The position numbers and the translations under genes are program-made. Below are positions 53,955-61,597 of a DNA stretch of 64,000 nucleotides, piece by piece. Under the pieces are notes generated by a model. It made no database searches. It was not told where the DNA came from and was given only the letters and a program-made list of their open reading frames with translations. Origin of the DNA: Thermoleophilia bacterium UBA6103 (lineage in GTDB: Bacteria; Actinomycetota; Thermoleophilia; UBA2241); assembly GCA_002423545.1 (NCBI GenBank), contig DIWP01000002.1, positions 511-64,510 on the forward strand, given 5' to 3'. Position 1 is the first letter of the stretch; every line of letters begins with the position of its first letter.

Positions 53955-54704
53955 TCAGCCGGCCGCCGCTTCGAGGACGTCTTCGGGGATGTCGAAATTG
54001 GCGTAGACCTCCTGCACATCGTCGCTGTCTTCCAGCGCATCGACGAGTCGCAGCACGCGTCTGGCGTCGGCCTCATCGAGGGTGACGGTGCTCTTGGGGA
54101 TCATCGTGAGCTCCGCCGCCTCGAGCTCGATGCCGGCTGCGACGAGTGCATCGCGCACAGCGTGGAGGTCGGACGGCTCGGTGATGATCTGGAAGCTCGA
54201 GCCGTCGAGGACCACGTCATCGGCGCCGGAATCGAGAGCGGCCGTCATCACCTCGTCTTCCCCGTGCTTGCCGGCATCGACGATGATGGACCCGCGGCGA
54301 TCGAAGACCCAGCTCACGGCCCCAGGCTCGGCGAGGCTGCCGTTGTGCTTGGTGAATGCGCCTCTGACCTCGGCCGCCGTCCGGTTGCGGTTGTCTGTGA
54401 GAGCCTCGACGAGGATGGCCACGCCGGCAGCGCCGTACCCTTCGTAGACGATCGACTCGAAAGCCTCGCCGCCGGTCTGTCCCGACCCACGCTGGACGGC
54501 GCGCTCGATGTTGTCCTTGGGCATGCTGTACGTGCGTGCCTTCTCGATGGCCGCCTCGAGGGCGGCGTTCGTCGAAGGATCGGGACCACCCTCACGGGCG
54601 GCCACCATGATCGCCCGTGAGAGCTTCGAGAAGAGCTGGCCGCGCTTGGCGTCTTCCTTGCCCTTCTTGTGCTTGATCGTCGACCACTTGGAGTGTCCCG
54701 ACAT
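53955..54704 (-). CDS. yebC: YebC/PmpR family translational or transcriptional regulator
   Basis: 249-residue three-domain protein beginning MSGHSKWSTIKHKKGKEDAK, the classic family start. Members act as DNA-binding regulators and, according to recent work, help ribosomes at proline-rich stretches. Full-length and unremarkable. It has a G-rich SD and sits between the EF-G-like gene (12 bases) and ruvC. Confidence 0.96.
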   Translation of the reverse strand: MSGHSKWSTIKHKKGKEDAKRGQLFSKLSRAIMVAAREGGPDPSTNAALEAAIEKARTYSMPKDNIERAVQRGSGQTGGEAFESIVYEGYGAAGVAILVEALTDNRNRTAAEVRGAFTKHNGSLAEPGAVSWVFDRRGSIIVDAGKHGEDEVMTAALDSGADDVVLDGSSFQIITEPSDLHAVRDALVAAGIELEAAELTMIPKSTVTLDEADARRVLRLVDALEDSDDVQEVYANFDIPEDVLEAAAG

Positions 54705-54716
54705 CGCGTGACCCCC

Positions 54717-56786
54717 TTACCTGGACTCTTCTCTGGCCTTGGCGGCCTCGTCGATCACCTTCTGCGCGATGTGCGCCGGTACCTCTTCGTAGCGCAGGAA
54801 CTCCATCGTGTAGTCGCCGCGACCGCCGGTCATGGAGGTCAGATCCGGTGCGTAGCTGAGCATCTCCGCGAGCGGTACCTCGGCGCTCACGACGCTGTAC
54901 TGGCCGCGCGGATCGGTGCCGAGCACGCGTCCGCGACGGGAGTTGAGATCGCCGATGACGTCGCCGGTGTTCTCTTCGGGGGCGGTGATATGCACGTTCA
55001 TGATCGGCTCGAGCAGTACCGGCTGGGCCTTCTCGACGGCAGCCTTGAAGCCGATGGAGCCGGCGATCTTGAAGGCCATGTCCGAGGAATCGACCGGGTG
55101 ATGCTTGCCGTCATACAGCCGCACCTGGACGTCGACGAGCGGGTAGCCGGCCAGGAAGCCGTCGCTCATGGCCTCGACGATGCCCTTCTCGACGGCCGGG
55201 ATGAAGTTGCGCGGGATGGCGCCGCCGACGATCTTGTCGACGAACTCGAAGCCCTCGCCGCGAGCGCGCGGCGACACCTCCATCCACGTGTCGGCGAACT
55301 GACCGCGACCACCAGTCTGCTTCTTGTGCTTGCCCTGCGCCTTGGCCGTGCCCTTGATAGTCTCGCGGTACGGCACCCGTGGGGGGTGCAAGTCGACCTC
55401 GACGCCGAAGCGCCGCTTCATGCGCTCCACGGCCACTTCGACGTGGACCTGGCTCATCCCCGAGACGATGGTCTCGCCGGTCTGGGTGTCGCGGTGCACC
55501 TGCAGCATGGGGTCCTCTTCCGAGAGCCGGCGCAGGGCGTTCATGACCTTGTCCTCGTCGCCCTTGCTCCTGGCGGCGACGGCGAACGACATGAGCGGAG
55601 CCGGGAAGCCGAACGGCGGGAAGGCGACGCTGGTGCCCTCGGCGCAGATGGCGTCGCCGGTGACGACGTCCTTGAGCTTGGCGACCGCGCCGATATCGCC
55701 GGCGACCAGCTCGTCGATCTGCTTCTGTTCCTTGCCCTGTGGCTTGAGAAGCTGACCGAGTCGTTCTTTGTGGCCGTCGCGGGTGATCGTCGCGCCGCTG
55801 TCGCTGGTGACCGTGCCCTGGAACACGCGGAACACGTTCACGTGTCCGCTGAACTGGTCGGCGAAGGTCTTGAAGACGAGAGCCACCGTGGGGGCAGCCG
55901 GATCACAGATCAGCTCGACACCCTCGCCGTCCCCGGCGATGCCGGGCGGCGGCGCGATGTCGAGCGGTGACGGTGACCCGTCGAGCAGGGAGAGCAGCGC
56001 GTCGACGCCGGCGAGGTGCGTCGCCGACCCGGCCGCCACCGGGAAGAGACGACCGACGCGGAAGGCGGCGGCGAAGGCCTCGATGAGCGCGTCGGCGCCG
56101 ATCTCCTCGCCCTCCAGGTACTGCTCCATGAGAGCGTCGTCGGTCTCGACGATCGCCTCGATGAGGGCATCGCGCGCCTCGGCCACCGCGTCGGCCATGT
56201 CGGCCGGGACCTCGGCTTCCGACGTCGAGCCGTCGTCCACCACAGAGGCTGTGCCGCGCAGCAGGTCGACGACGCCGCGGAAGTCGTGCTCGGCGCCGAT
56301 CGGCAGATGGACCGGCACCACCTGCGTGCCGAAAGCGTCGCGCAGCGCTTCGACGACGCCCGCGAAATCGGCCCGTTCGCGGTCGAGCATGTTGCAGAAG
56401 ACGACCCGCGCCAGACCGCGCTCGTCGGCGCGCGCCCACAGGCGCTCCGTCTGGACTTCGACGCCGTTGACGGTGTTGACGACCATGACGGCCGTCTCGA
56501 CGACCCGCAGCGCCGCGATGGTGTCTGCCAGGAAGCTGGAGTCGCCGGGCGTGTCGAGGAGGTTGAAGCCGACCCCCTGGCGCTCGATGTGCGTCAGGGT
56601 GCCCGAGAGGCTCAATTGGCGCCGCTTCTCATCGTCGTCGAAGTCCGAGACGGTCGTGCCATCCTGCACCGAGCCCAGCCGCGTCACCACGCCCGACCGG
56701 TAGAGCATCGCTTCCAACAGTGAGGTCTTGCCGGTTCCCCGGTGACCGACGAGTGCGATGTTCCTGATCTTGCCCGGGTCGTTCAT
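54717..56786 (-). CDS. EF-G-like GTPase (FusA2 type) with altered G motifs
   Basis: 689-residue homologue of elongation factor G with all five domains. The P-loop reads GHRGTGKTS (14-22) instead of AHIDAGKTT. The G3 motif is DTPGDSSF, where true EF-G has DTPGHVDF with the catalytic His. G4 is NMLD rather than NKMD. This is the actinobacterial 'EF-G-like/EF-G2' branch, for which I recall weak or no ribosome-stimulated GTPase activity. ATG 56786 has AGGAG; the open frame to 57137 is a shadow. It heads a unit running through yebC to yajC. Confidence 0.9.
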   Translation of the reverse strand: MNDPGKIRNIALVGHRGTGKTSLLEAMLYRSGVVTRLGSVQDGTTVSDFDDDEKRRQLSLSGTLTHIERQGVGFNLLDTPGDSSFLADTIAALRVVETAVMVVNTVNGVEVQTERLWARADERGLARVVFCNMLDRERADFAGVVEALRDAFGTQVVPVHLPIGAEHDFRGVVDLLRGTASVVDDGSTSEAEVPADMADAVAEARDALIEAIVETDDALMEQYLEGEEIGADALIEAFAAAFRVGRLFPVAAGSATHLAGVDALLSLLDGSPSPLDIAPPPGIAGDGEGVELICDPAAPTVALVFKTFADQFSGHVNVFRVFQGTVTSDSGATITRDGHKERLGQLLKPQGKEQKQIDELVAGDIGAVAKLKDVVTGDAICAEGTSVAFPPFGFPAPLMSFAVAARSKGDEDKVMNALRRLSEEDPMLQVHRDTQTGETIVSGMSQVHVEVAVERMKRRFGVEVDLHPPRVPYRETIKGTAKAQGKHKKQTGGRGQFADTWMEVSPRARGEGFEFVDKIVGGAIPRNFIPAVEKGIVEAMSDGFLAGYPLVDVQVRLYDGKHHPVDSSDMAFKIAGSIGFKAAVEKAQPVLLEPIMNVHITAPEENTGDVIGDLNSRRGRVLGTDPRGQYSVVSAEVPLAEMLSYAPDLTSMTGGRGDYTMEFLRYEEVPAHIAQKVIDEAAKAREESR

Positions 56787-56807
56787 GCTCGATCTCCTGT
56801 GTCGTCT

Positions 56808-56842
56808 GGGCGCCCCTGCCGGCGGAAGCCGGCCGTGCGCCC
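56808..56842 (-). other. Two-tier hairpin in the fusA2 leader
   Basis: GGGCGC (56808-56813) and GCGCCC (56837-56842) enclose a perfect GCCGGC-GGAA-GCCGGC stem-loop (56818-56833). It lies 22-56 bases upstream of the ATG. There is no T-run. It might stabilise the transcript or affect initiation. Confidence 0.4.
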
Positions 56843-56880
56843 GGGCGGGCGCCGTCCGGCGAGGGTGGTGTGAACACAGG

Positions 56881-56886
56881 AGTCTA
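56881..56886 (-). promoter_or_regulatory. -10 box of the EF-G-like gene unit
   Basis: TAGACT (56886-56881) on the minus strand, just after dinB. A -35-like CTCACG lies 16 bases upstream. It would give a leader of nearly 90 bases that contains the two-tier hairpin. Confidence 0.45.
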
Positions 56887-56916
56887 CCATCGACACGCCG
56901 CCCGTGAGCCTGCGAT

Positions 56917-58119
56917 TCATCCTGCTTCCCGCCGCGCCGGGAGCAGCGCCGATGAGACCAGGGCGGCGCCCGCCCGTCCGATGCTCGCGGTGCCGTACCT
57001 GGCGCGGATCCGGTCGACCGCTTCGTCGAGCGAGGTCTCCTTCCAGACGTCGTCGAGCGTAAGCTGGAACGACCTGGCGTGCAGGTCACCGAGGCTGACG
57101 CCGAGCAGGCGGACGAGGCGGCCGTCCAGCGCGACATGGTCGAGCAGGCCTACGGCGGCCCCATAGACCGGCTGCGTGGCTCCCGTCGCATGCGGCAGCG
57201 TCGTCCGTCTGGTGATGGTGTGGAACGTGCTGTAGCGCAGCTTCAGGGTGACCGTCCGGGCCGCCAGCCCTTTGGCCCGCAGGCGCGTCATGGCGTGGTC
57301 GACCAGGCGCAGCAGCGTGGCCCGCAAACGATCGCCGTCGGCGGTGTCTTCGTCGAAGGTGACCTCCTTGCCCAGCGACTTGGGGAGCCGGCGCCGGGAA
57401 CGGACCGGCGAGGCCAGACTGCGCCCGAAGGCGAGCTGCTTGAGCGCGTACGCGCCGCTCCCGAAGGCGGCCGAGAGCAGCGGCAGCGCCGCGTCCTGCA
57501 GCAGGGCGACCGTGGTGATGCCGAGCGCCGCCAGCCGCGCCTCGGTGACGGCGCCGACGCCGAGCAGATCCCGCACCGGCAGCTCGCGCAGCCGGCCGCA
57601 TACATCGGCGTCGGTGAGCTCACCGAGGCCGGCCGGCCTGGCAAGCTCCGAGGCCAGCCGGGCGAGCAGCTTGCCGGAGCCGATGCCGACAGAACAGGTG
57701 ATACCTTCGCGGTCGTACACCAGCTCCTGGATGCGGCAGGCGATGGCCCGCGGCGGTCCGAAGAGCCGTCGGCACCCCGACACGTCCAGATACGCCTCGT
57801 CGATCGAGACGACCTGGACACGATCGGTGAACAGGCGGAAGAGGCCGACGAGACGTTCGTGTACGGCTGCATAGGCCGCCAGGTCGCCGCGCAGGAAGAC
57901 GGCCTGCGGGCAGAGCTGCTGCGCGCGGGCGGTCGGCATGGCTGTGCGGACGCCGAACGCTCGCGCCTCATAGGACGCCGTGGCGACCACGCTGCGGGTG
58001 CCTGGCGGTCCGCCGACGATGACCGGCCGGCCGCGCAGCTCCGGTCGGCGTGCCTGCTCGACCGATGCGAAGAAGGCGTCCATGTCGACGTGCAGGATGC
58101 TCTGTGCGGAGACGAACAT
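56917..58119 (-). CDS. dinB: DNA polymerase IV (Y-family)
   Basis: Error-prone lesion-bypass polymerase. It has 400 residues with HVDMDAFFASVE (10-21; Asp12), SYEARAFGV, SIDEAYLDV (catalytic Asp/Glu), the helix-hairpin-helix thumb and the little-finger domain. It lacks an obvious C-terminal beta-clamp motif that I can identify with certainty. The open frame to 58560 runs back through the promoter, so ATG 58119, which lies inside the LexA box, is the start. SOS-regulated by that box. Confidence 0.94.
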   Translation of the reverse strand: MFVSAQSILHVDMDAFFASVEQARRPELRGRPVIVGGPPGTRSVVATASYEARAFGVRTAMPTARAQQLCPQAVFLRGDLAAYAAVHERLVGLFRLFTDRVQVVSIDEAYLDVSGCRRLFGPPRAIACRIQELVYDREGITCSVGIGSGKLLARLASELARPAGLGELTDADVCGRLRELPVRDLLGVGAVTEARLAALGITTVALLQDAALPLLSAAFGSGAYALKQLAFGRSLASPVRSRRRLPKSLGKEVTFDEDTADGDRLRATLLRLVDHAMTRLRAKGLAARTVTLKLRYSTFHTITRRTTLPHATGATQPVYGAAVGLLDHVALDGRLVRLLGVSLGDLHARSFQLTLDDVWKETSLDEAVDRIRARYGTASIGRAGAALVSSALLPARREAG

Positions 58120-58126
58120 ACGTTCG
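58113..58126 (-). promoter_or_regulatory. LexA (SOS) box covering the dinB start codon
   Basis: Minus strand CGAACGTATGTTCG, a perfect match to the Gram-positive LexA consensus CGAAC-N4-GTTCG. The dinB ATG (58119) lies inside it, and it begins one base after the -10 box. LexA bound here would block the start site. Confidence 0.9.
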
Positions 58127-58127
58127 C

Positions 58128-58156
58128 ATTCTAGCGCCATACAGACACACGCACAA
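58128..58156 (-). promoter_or_regulatory. Promoter of dinB
   Basis: TTGTGC (58156-58151), 17 bases, TAGAAT (58133-58128) on the minus strand. Only eight bases separate the -10 from the ATG at 58119, so the mRNA is leaderless or nearly so. Confidence 0.75.
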
Positions 58157-58223
58157 TCGCCATGGTGAGGATGACGGTGATACCGCGCTGCAGCGGCGAC
58201 TGACGCAGCCGCCCCGGGTCGAC

Positions 58224-58742
58224 CTATCGGCGCAGGCCGACGTCGACGGTGTAGATGGCGGTCCGAGCCACCCCGCAGAACGACCCCGTCACCCTGCCGA
58301 CACCGACGTGTCGCCATGCCGGTGACAGAAGCACCGCCCTGTGCGTGCTGCTGCGCATCCAGGCCCGGACCTGCGCGGCCGGCGTACGGTGCGGTCCGCT
58401 GCCCCAGCCGATGACTTCGCCGACCCGCCACGCCGAGCATCCGCTGCGACGGTAGCCGCCGGCGACGGCGCGCGCGGCGATGGAGGCGCCGTTGAGCGAG
58501 GAGTGGCCGAAGTACTGCCGGCGACGCATGTCGATCGAGTGACGCTCGGCGGCCCGGCACAGGGCTCTCGAGATCCTGAGAGGCGCCACGCCGTGCTTCT
58601 GACGCTGGACGTTGATGAGCTTGATGACCTGTCGCTCGGCGTTGTTGAGACGACCGCCGGCGGCCGACGCTTCAGCGCACACACCCATCACCACGACCGT
58701 CGCCATCACCACGAGAGCGACCAGACGCATCCTTACGGTCAT
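58224..58742 (-). CDS. Secreted CAP/SCP-domain protein (YkwD-like)
   Basis: 172-residue exported protein. A signal peptide (MTVRMRLVALVVMATVVVMG, with a likely cut after AEASA) is followed by a CAP domain: LNNAERQVIKLINVQRQKHGVAPL, HSIDMRRRQYFGHSS, GENIG-like GEVIGWG, and HR.....W.HVGVG. It keeps the CAP cavity histidines; two cysteines (in SGCSAW and SFCGV) could pair. ATG 58742 overlaps the rsfS stop as ATGA, an odd partner for a secreted protein. The function of bacterial CAP proteins is mostly unknown. Confidence 0.88.
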   Translation of the reverse strand: MTVRMRLVALVVMATVVVMGVCAEASAAGGRLNNAERQVIKLINVQRQKHGVAPLRISRALCRAAERHSIDMRRRQYFGHSSLNGASIAARAVAGGYRRSGCSAWRVGEVIGWGSGPHRTPAAQVRAWMRSSTHRAVLLSPAWRHVGVGRVTGSFCGVARTAIYTVDVGLRR

Positions 58743-59146
58743 GCCGTCTCCTCCCCGGCTCCAGTGCCTCCCTCGTCTTCGAGCGTGAAGCGCCACTCCC
58801 TCTCTTCCTCACCATCGGCGATCGTCAGACGCGGTACATCTCCCCAGAGTTGCTCGAGTCTGTAGAACGCCCGCGACTCGGGGGTGAAGACGTGCACCAC
58901 GGCATCGAGGTAGTCGATCAGGATCCACTCGCCGGCCCGTCCGCCTTCCACCCGGACCGGTCGGATACCCTCGTCCCGCAACGTGCGCCGCACGCCTTCG
59001 GCGATGGCGTGGGTCTGACGCGTGGTAGAACCGGTGACGAGGACGAAGAGGTCGGTGTACGTGACCGCCTGCGACATATCGAGAACGACGACGTCGCGGC
59101 CCTTCTTGGCGAGAGCTGCACGGACGGCGGACTGCGCCAGGCGCAC
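58739..59146 (-). CDS. rsfS: Ribosome silencing factor RsfS (Iojap family)
   Basis: Binds uL14 on the 50S subunit and blocks subunit joining under starvation. It has 135 residues: the Iojap domain from AALAKKGRDVVVLDMSQ to DYLDAVVHVFTPESRAFYRLEQLWGD, then an acidic tail (DGEEEREWR.. EDEGG). GTG 59146 has GAGGAG upstream. The nadD-yqeK-(lytR)-rsfS order is standard. Confidence 0.94.
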   Translation of the reverse strand: MRLAQSAVRAALAKKGRDVVVLDMSQAVTYTDLFVLVTGSTTRQTHAIAEGVRRTLRDEGIRPVRVEGGRAGEWILIDYLDAVVHVFTPESRAFYRLEQLWGDVPRLTIADGEEEREWRFTLEDEGGTGAGEETA

Positions 59147-59172
59147 GCTCCTCTGGAACTCCGGCGATGTAC

Positions 59173-60315
59173 CTACTGCAGGTCCCTCACTTGTAGATCC
59201 GCTCCCACGATCACGACCAGCGTACGGGCCGGCAGCTGCTCGCCACTCAGCACGACGCCGCGGCCGAGTATAGCACGCACGTCCTCGGCCACGGCCAGGG
59301 CGTCGGAGCCGGCCAGGATCTCCGTGCGATCGTAGTCGAACGAGTCGGCGTTGGCCGGCGACGGCAGAGCCGCATCGAGCACCGCCAGGCGCTGGTGGAC
59401 GAGGCCGCCGATGCCCGCTTCGCCGGTGCCGTTGCGGATGAGGATCGTGTAGCGGGCCGCGTAGCCCGGCGCCAGGCGAGTGATGTCCGTCATCACCGTG
59501 CTGCGATCGGGCCGGAACGCGAACTGGCCTTCCGACACCTTGCCTTCTGACGGAAAGCGGGCGACGTCGACCGGCCGCGACAACAGACCGGTCAGGGCGC
59601 GCCCAGCGGCCGCCCGGCGCGTCTCATCGGAGACCTCGGCGGTCGACTCTTCGACGACCGCGCGGCGCTGCTCAGCGGTCCGCAGCGCTCCCGCATGGAG
59701 GAGCGCCGCGAAGGCCGCCTGCGCCATGGTGTCCTCGTCCTCGCCGTCACGTCCCTCAGCCGCGAGCAGCGATTCCAGCCGGTCTGCCGGTACCTCGATG
59801 CCGTCCTCATACGTCCGCCAGGCACCGTCCACGCGCAGCTCGACCGGCCGCTCCAGCGTGATCCTGAGCGTCGTGTCACCGGCGATGCGTGCCAGCTGCC
59901 GGTAGCTGAGCCGCAGCTCGTCCTTCAACGGGACGCCGACAAGCCGGCCGAGGTCGCGGCGCAACGCCGGCGTGCCCATCTGGTCGCCGGCCATCACGTA
60001 CTCGCCCTGCGGTCCTTCCAGGAGCAGGGCTCGCGGCACGGTGTAGAAGCGATACGAGCGCCGCACCGGATCGTAGAGCGCCAGCCCGGCCGCCGGCTGG
60101 CCGTCGTCCTCTGCGCCGACGACGATCAGTACCATGCGCCCCCGGTCGGGATCGACCTGCTCGGTCGCGGTGAGGGCGCGGGCGAGGAAGTAGGCGCCCA
60201 CCACGGCGCCCAGCGCCACCAGCGGGGCGACGGCATACAGCAGCACGAGCTGCCAGCGCTGGCGCCGCTCGCGGCGGCGTTTCTTCACGTAGCGTGTCCG
60301 GTATCCCTTCGGCAT
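59173..60315 (-). CDS. Membrane protein with degenerate LCP region and LytR_C domain
   Basis: 380-residue type II membrane protein: a basic cytoplasmic N-terminus (MPKGYRTRYVKKRRRERR), one membrane helix (about 23-46), a middle part resembling the LytR-CpsA-Psr (LCP) fold, and a C-terminal LytR_C domain (about 290-378, YTILIRNGTGEAGIGG). In the LCP-like part the SIPRD catalytic motif reads TVPRALL and the usual ARSDT motif is absent, so glycan-transfer activity is doubtful. Located where LCP genes often sit, between yqeK and rsfS. Confidence 0.8.
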   Translation of the reverse strand: MPKGYRTRYVKKRRRERRQRWQLVLLYAVAPLVALGAVVGAYFLARALTATEQVDPDRGRMVLIVVGAEDDGQPAAGLALYDPVRRSYRFYTVPRALLLEGPQGEYVMAGDQMGTPALRRDLGRLVGVPLKDELRLSYRQLARIAGDTTLRITLERPVELRVDGAWRTYEDGIEVPADRLESLLAAEGRDGEDEDTMAQAAFAALLHAGALRTAEQRRAVVEESTAEVSDETRRAAAGRALTGLLSRPVDVARFPSEGKVSEGQFAFRPDRSTVMTDITRLAPGYAARYTILIRNGTGEAGIGGLVHQRLAVLDAALPSPANADSFDYDRTEILAGSDALAVAEDVRAILGRGVVLSGEQLPARTLVVIVGADLQVRDLQ

Positions 60316-60330
60316 CCGGTGACTCCCTGG

Positions 60331-60882
60331 TCAGCGGCAGGTCTCGTTGTAGAGCGCCGTGGTGCCGGGGTGTATGGCCCGGCCGCGCTCGACCAGCCGG
60401 ATCAGCGTCCGGCGCGCGCTCCAGGCCACTGCCTCGTCGAGCGAGCGGCGAGCCAGTCGTCGGAGCTCGTCGACGCCCGGGTACTGACGGCCGGGCTCGG
60501 CAGCATCGGCCACATAGAGACAGCGGTCGAGCAGGTCCATACCGGCGCCGCCGACGGTGTGCCTCTCGATGGCCCGGCAGACCGCCGCCGAGACACCGAG
60601 CCGTGCCACCTCGGCGGCCCCCACCGGCGCATGCAGGAGCTGCACCGGCCGCCGCCGCTCGATGGCGCTGACGGACAGGCCCATCCGTTCCGCTCGAGCC
60701 AGGATCTCATCGGCATCGAGCTCCTTGCAGTAGTCGTGCAGCCATCCGGCCGTCTCGGCCTCCACGGCCGACGCTCCCCAGAGGTCGGCCAGCTCGACAC
60801 ACGTCATCGCCACGCCCCGACTGTGCTCGAAGAGCCGCCGGCTCACGCGCTCTCTCATGATGCTCTCTGCCTCGTGCGGCAT
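60331..60882 (-). CDS. yqeK: YqeK-family HD-domain hydrolase (probable Ap4A hydrolase)
   Basis: HD-superfamily metal hydrolase of 183 residues; characterised YqeK proteins split diadenosine tetraphosphate symmetrically. The metal site is visible: HSRGVA (first His), GWLHDYCKEL (HD pair), LLHAPVGA, AIERHTVG, and YVADAAEPGR. The frame is open far upstream to 61146, but ATG 60882 has GGAG in front and starts the domain. It lies between nadD and the LytR_C gene. Confidence 0.92.
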   Translation of the reverse strand: MPHEAESIMRERVSRRLFEHSRGVAMTCVELADLWGASAVEAETAGWLHDYCKELDADEILARAERMGLSVSAIERRRPVQLLHAPVGAAEVARLGVSAAVCRAIERHTVGGAGMDLLDRCLYVADAAEPGRQYPGVDELRRLARRSLDEAVAWSARRTLIRLVERGRAIHPGTTALYNETCR

Positions 60883-60958
60883 CACGCTCCAGCCGTTCGT
60901 GCGGCATGTCGGCAATCCTTCATGGCGATCCCACACAGTCCCCGCACACGGCGACGCC

Positions 60959-61597
60959 CTACCTCGGGTCGCGACGCCCGGCGGCGCCTCGATACAGGCC
61001 CAGCCGCTCGATGAGGAGCGCGACCGCTTCGGGCACCAGGTACCGCAGCGGAGCACCTCTGCGCACCCGGGCGCGCACGTCGCTCGAGGACAACCCGATG
61101 GCCGGGGTGCTGAGGATCTCAGCGTTGTAGCGTCCGGCGTGCTCACGGATCAGCCGCGGGTCGTCGCCCGGCCGGGGGGCCACCGCAAGACGACAGCGTT
61201 CGAGGATGCCCGAGGGATCCTTCCAAGTCGCCAGCGCCAGCAGCGAGTCGGAGCCGACGATGAACCACAGATCGGCGTCGCCGAGCTCGCCGGAGAGCGC
61301 CGCCAGCGTCTCGACCGTATACCGCAGCCGACGCTCGATCTCGACCGCCGACACCGAGAAACGCGGGTCGCCGCCGACCGCCGCCGTCGCGAGGCGCAGA
61401 CGCGTCTCGGCGGTGACATGGTCCTCGATCACCTTGTGGGGAGGTGACCATGCGGGCACGAACACGACCCCGGCCAGGCCGAGCTCGTAGTGAGCCTGCG
61501 ACGCGATGATCAGGTGGCCCAGGTGCGGCGGGTTGAAGCTGCCGCCCAGGATGCCGACGCGCCGCCGACCGGCGGCGTCACTGGTGGACGTGGCCAT
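60959..61597 (-). CDS. nadD: Nicotinate-nucleotide adenylyltransferase
   Basis: Adenylates nicotinate mononucleotide in NAD synthesis. It has 212 residues with GGSFNPPHLGHL (the nucleotidyltransferase HxGH motif), the ADLWFIVGSDSL block and SSSDVRARV at the C-terminus. ATG 61597 is inside the end of proA by 20 bases; an ATG five codons earlier is possible. A 76-base gap to yqeK shows nothing notable. Confidence 0.95.
   Translation of the reverse strand: MATSTSDAAGRRRVGILGGSFNPPHLGHLIIASQAHYELGLAGVVFVPAWSPPHKVIEDHVTAETRLRLATAAVGGDPRFSVSAVEIERRLRYTVETLAALSGELGDADLWFIVGSDSLLALATWKDPSGILERCRLAVAPRPGDDPRLIREHAGRYNAEILSTPAIGLSSSDVRARVRRGAPLRYLVPEAVALLIERLGLYRGAAGRRDPR

Noticed and set aside
56917..58560. 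Longer dinB frame starting 147 codons upstream
   Set aside because: It would begin upstream of the dinB promoter and LexA box and read through the CAP gene; the extension has no homology.
60883..61146. N-terminal extension of yqeK
   Set aside because: The extra 88 codons are the antisense-like frame within nadD; a good SD and the HD-domain start support ATG 60882.
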